Assembly (NCBI GenBank): GCA_013076295.1
Contig: RQOL01000468.1
Location: forward strand, 62,001 to 126,000
DNA length: 64,000 nt
Source: Sanderia malayensis
Lineage: Eukaryota; Cnidaria; Scyphozoa; Semaeostomeae; Pelagiidae
Direction: 5' to 3'
The position numbers and the translations under genes are program-made. This document shows, in pieces, positions 61,685-64,000 of this stretch. Position 1 is the stretch's first letter, and each line of letters opens with the position of its first letter. Under the pieces are notes generated by a model. It saw only the letters and a program-made list of their open reading frames with translations, was not told the DNA's origin and searched no databases.

Positions 61685-62399
61685 GTTTGTGATGAAATAA
61701 ACACCGTTTAACAGGTAAAATATTGCTTAAATTAATGTTATAAATCTGTTGTATAATAATTTACGCTGTTGTAAGAAACAGCAAACATCAATTATATACT
61801 TTATGCTCCACGAGATTTCCAAATAAGTGAAGTTAAACACATTAGGTGACAAATTATATATGAGTGTTGCAATACGGCAAAAAGGTGGGCGGGAGTGAAA
61901 CAAGAAGCAAAATCTGAAAACGTAAGATATGAAGGGTAAGTTTAACATCAAATGTTAACAGAGTAGACGGTTTGATGAATATTTAAAAAAACCCACAAAC
62001 TCAAACAAGCAAAGAAATTTCTCTTTCAGACAATAACCCGAAAAGAAGACCATATTATTCATGTTAATTATGAAAGTTCTTTAGTGATTTGACCCAAGCT
62101 GACTTCGGCTGAAAAGATTATTTTAATATATGCTTTCTCGAAGATGCAAATGCCTTTCGTGTTGTCTTCTTTCAGATTAACATTTAACACAATACTTTTG
62201 ACATCACTAGGTGATGTTATTGCATTGAAAAACAGTTATCGAAAATGCTGTACTTCGGGGCACAGGCTTCATTACAAAAAATAATTTACTCTGTCAAAAA
62301 GCGTATATGTATCTATCAAATAATTATGCAGCATTTCAAAATAAAATTCAATGCAAATAATTATACTGCAGAAAATAAAAAGCCTAAACTAACTCTGGC
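61685..62399. other. Upstream region of the coiled-coil gene
   Basis: AT-rich sequence with no further exon or repeat that I can support. Confidence 0.4.
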
Positions 62400-62495
62400 A
62401 TTAACCCTAACCCTAACCCTAACCCTAACCCTAGCCCTAACCCTAACGCTAACCCTTACCCTCACTCTCACCCTAACCTTAACCTTGAACCTAAA
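62400..62495 (+). repeat. Interstitial telomeric-type repeat (CCCTAA)n
   Basis: About eight perfect or near-perfect CCCTAA units, then degenerate variants (CCCTTAC, CACTCTCA, CCTTAA). The reverse strand is TTAGGG, the usual animal telomere unit. It is short and flanked by ordinary AT-rich DNA, so it is interstitial rather than a chromosome end. Confidence 0.9.
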
Positions 62496-63034
62496 GTATA
62501 AGCAATTTAAAGAAAAACAAAATAAAAAACAGTATGTCAATCATCTACCACAACATTAACTCCAACCTCAACTCCGACCTTTACGCCAGCCCTAACTCTA
62601 GCCAATCATTGCTGTTGTGAAAATAAAACGTGTAAGGCCTTGTTGATTTAATGTATAACAACACATTGATTTTCATCATCATTCTCGAATGGCGATATAA
62701 TAAATGACCCTAGTAGCAATATACAGCAATACATTCCTTCAAATTTATTTTTCATAAAATCATCGTTTTTTATAAAGTGTTTGGTTAATAGTTCACTTTC
62801 GTTTTTTGGGGGACTGATGGTCCTGGGTCAAATTGTGCAGTACCATTGCCGTATATGATTTGTTGACATTAATCATCTTTTATTTCAAATTGGCTTTTGC
62901 ATTTCAGATTCATATTTGAAAACAAAGATAAAATAAAGCCCATAGAAAATGTCCTGTTCATTGAATGAGGCACGTCTCTTGCGGATACAGTGTTAAAAAT
63001 GTTGTTCTGGGTATCGATTAAGTATAATCTAAAT

Positions 63035-63300
63035 ACTCGATTGAGCGCCGCCCTAGAGTAAATGCCACAGTTGAGAACAAATAATTTTTGATTATCGCGG
63101 CATTAACTATTTAAAAATGTGATGCTTGATCAAAAAATGATCAGACTGTTGAAGATCCTTACATGAAACATTCACAAATCTTAAATCAACTTCGGGCTGC
63201 CCTTCATCAAGCGCCGCAACCTAAGCGGCCGCAAAGTTTAATCGAGTAATTGCGGCATTATAAACTCTTTATATCAGCGCCGAAAATCAGCTTCGGCGCT
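63035..63300. repeat. GC-rich dispersed repeat with GCGCCG hairpin
   Basis: Words such as GAGCGCCGCCC, CGCGGCATTAA and TTGCGGCATTA stand out from AT-rich surroundings. AGCGCCGAA at 63276-63284 pairs with TTCGGCGCT at 63292-63300. Similar GCGCCGC / GCGGCATTA islands are familiar as dispersed repeats of marine invertebrate genomes, an impression from memory. Confidence 0.5.
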
Positions 63301-63315
63301 GCTCTACAAATGTCA

Positions 63316-63650
63316 CCACTGTTGTTCTTGTGTTCTAGTCAAGCAATTTGTAAGTTCTTTAGACCACCGCCGAAGCTATAGTCATAAGAACTTGTATGTC
63401 ACAACTGTTGTTCTTGTGTTTAGTCAAGCAATTTGTAAGTTCTTTAGACCACCGCCGAAGCTATAGTCATAAGAACTTGTATGTCGCAACTGTTGTTCTT
63501 GTGTTCTAGTCAAGCAATTTGTAAGTTCTTTAGACCACCGCGAAGCTATAGTCATAAGAACTTGTATGTCACAACTGTTGTTCTTGTGTTCTAGTCAAGC
63601 AATTTGTAAGTTCTTTAGACCACCGCCAAAACTATAGTCATAAGAACTGT
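63316..63650 (+). repeat. 85-bp tandem repeat, four copies, each able to form a hairpin
   Basis: GTTGTTCTTGTG recurs at 63321, 63407, 63492 and 63577 (spacing 86, 85 and 85). Each unit contains AAGTTCTT and, about 27 bases on, AAGAACTT, an 8-bp inverted repeat. The last copy is diverged at its end. Confidence 0.9.
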
Positions 63651-64000
63651 AGGTGTACGTTATGTAATTGTAGGTGTACACAAGTCGTAGGCACTTCTGT
63701 ATGTCATTAAAATTCACGTTGCTTCGTATAACGGTTTTAGTAGCTATAGTAACTATAAAACGACGTGTTCCAGACATTCTAAAGTTTATAGCTTTATTCG
63801 TTGAAAAATATAAATCCAGCCAAAAATAGATAACAGGCAATAAAGAACTATCAACATGTGTTAAATTTTCAAAAAATAAGAATGTAAATAAAAAATTTAT
63901 AATAAAACAGAATTGATTATGAAAATATTTAAGAAAATTTGTTCACTCTCCAACCTCAAATTAATTAATGTTAACTTTAAACTTCAACCCACAAAATGAC
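63651..64000. other. AT-rich end of window
   Basis: An 81-codon minus-strand frame (63595-63840) overlaps the tandem repeat and shows no recognisable motif. I treat it as chance. Confidence 0.4.

Noticed and set aside
62245..62559. 104-codon frame with a Leu-Thr repeat
   Set aside because: It is a translation of the CCCTAA tract.
1..64000. Whole-window inverted duplication with the satellite at its centre
   Set aside because: The genes at the two ends are related but strongly diverged and in a different order (ribbon-KDZ versus KDZ-ribbon), so a simple palindromic duplication does not fit.

Overview
This window is repeat-rich, AT-rich animal nuclear DNA. The evidence is spliced genes with GT-AG introns of about 70 to 700 bp, a BEL/Pao LTR retrotransposon whose primer site matches an animal tRNA-Lys(CUU) 3' end, a CR1/L2-like non-LTR element, KDZ-type transposase genes and an interstitial CCCTAA (TTAGGG-type) telomeric tract. 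The mix would suit a sponge, cnidarian or other marine invertebrate, but the sequence alone does not fix the taxon. I saw no bacterial genes, CRISPR arrays, rRNA or tRNA genes.

Layout. 0-8 kb (minus strand): a decayed, intron-containing KDZ transposase gene (3623 down to 451), its upstream region with a 150-bp tandem repeat, a MITE (5393-5701), and a multi-exon zinc-ribbon gene (8035 down to 5875). 10-14.5 kb (plus): a spliced gene with a C2H2-like finger; a 1374-bp foldback element with a 6-bp target duplication sits in its large intron. 14.8-15.25 kb: a 42-bp minisatellite ending at a 100-N assembly gap.

15.35-46.7 kb: about 24 kb of a 54/55-bp satellite with several levels of higher-order duplication. 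It is split by two insertions: a 5'-truncated CR1/L2-like element (22823-23984) and a complete-length BEL/Pao element (34562-40747, LTRs 209 bp with only two differences that I count, 5-bp target duplication ACTGG). The BEL element has five apparent frame breaks.

47.2-58.5 kb (plus): a second, fuller KDZ gene (47185-52741), then a second zinc-ribbon gene (54442-58531). The region upstream of this zinc-ribbon gene is homologous to the region upstream of the left KDZ gene. 59-61.7 kb (minus): a pseudokinase-like gene and a clean three-exon coiled-coil gene. 62-64 kb: a telomeric-type tract and an 85-bp hairpin-forming tandem repeat.

The main biological suggestion is that KDZ transposase and zinc-ribbon protein form a recurring two-gene unit, because both ends of the window carry both genes in the same orientation and share 5' DNA. 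Every copy has at least one frame break or stop, so these are either decayed elements or copies hit by uncorrected indels in the assembly.
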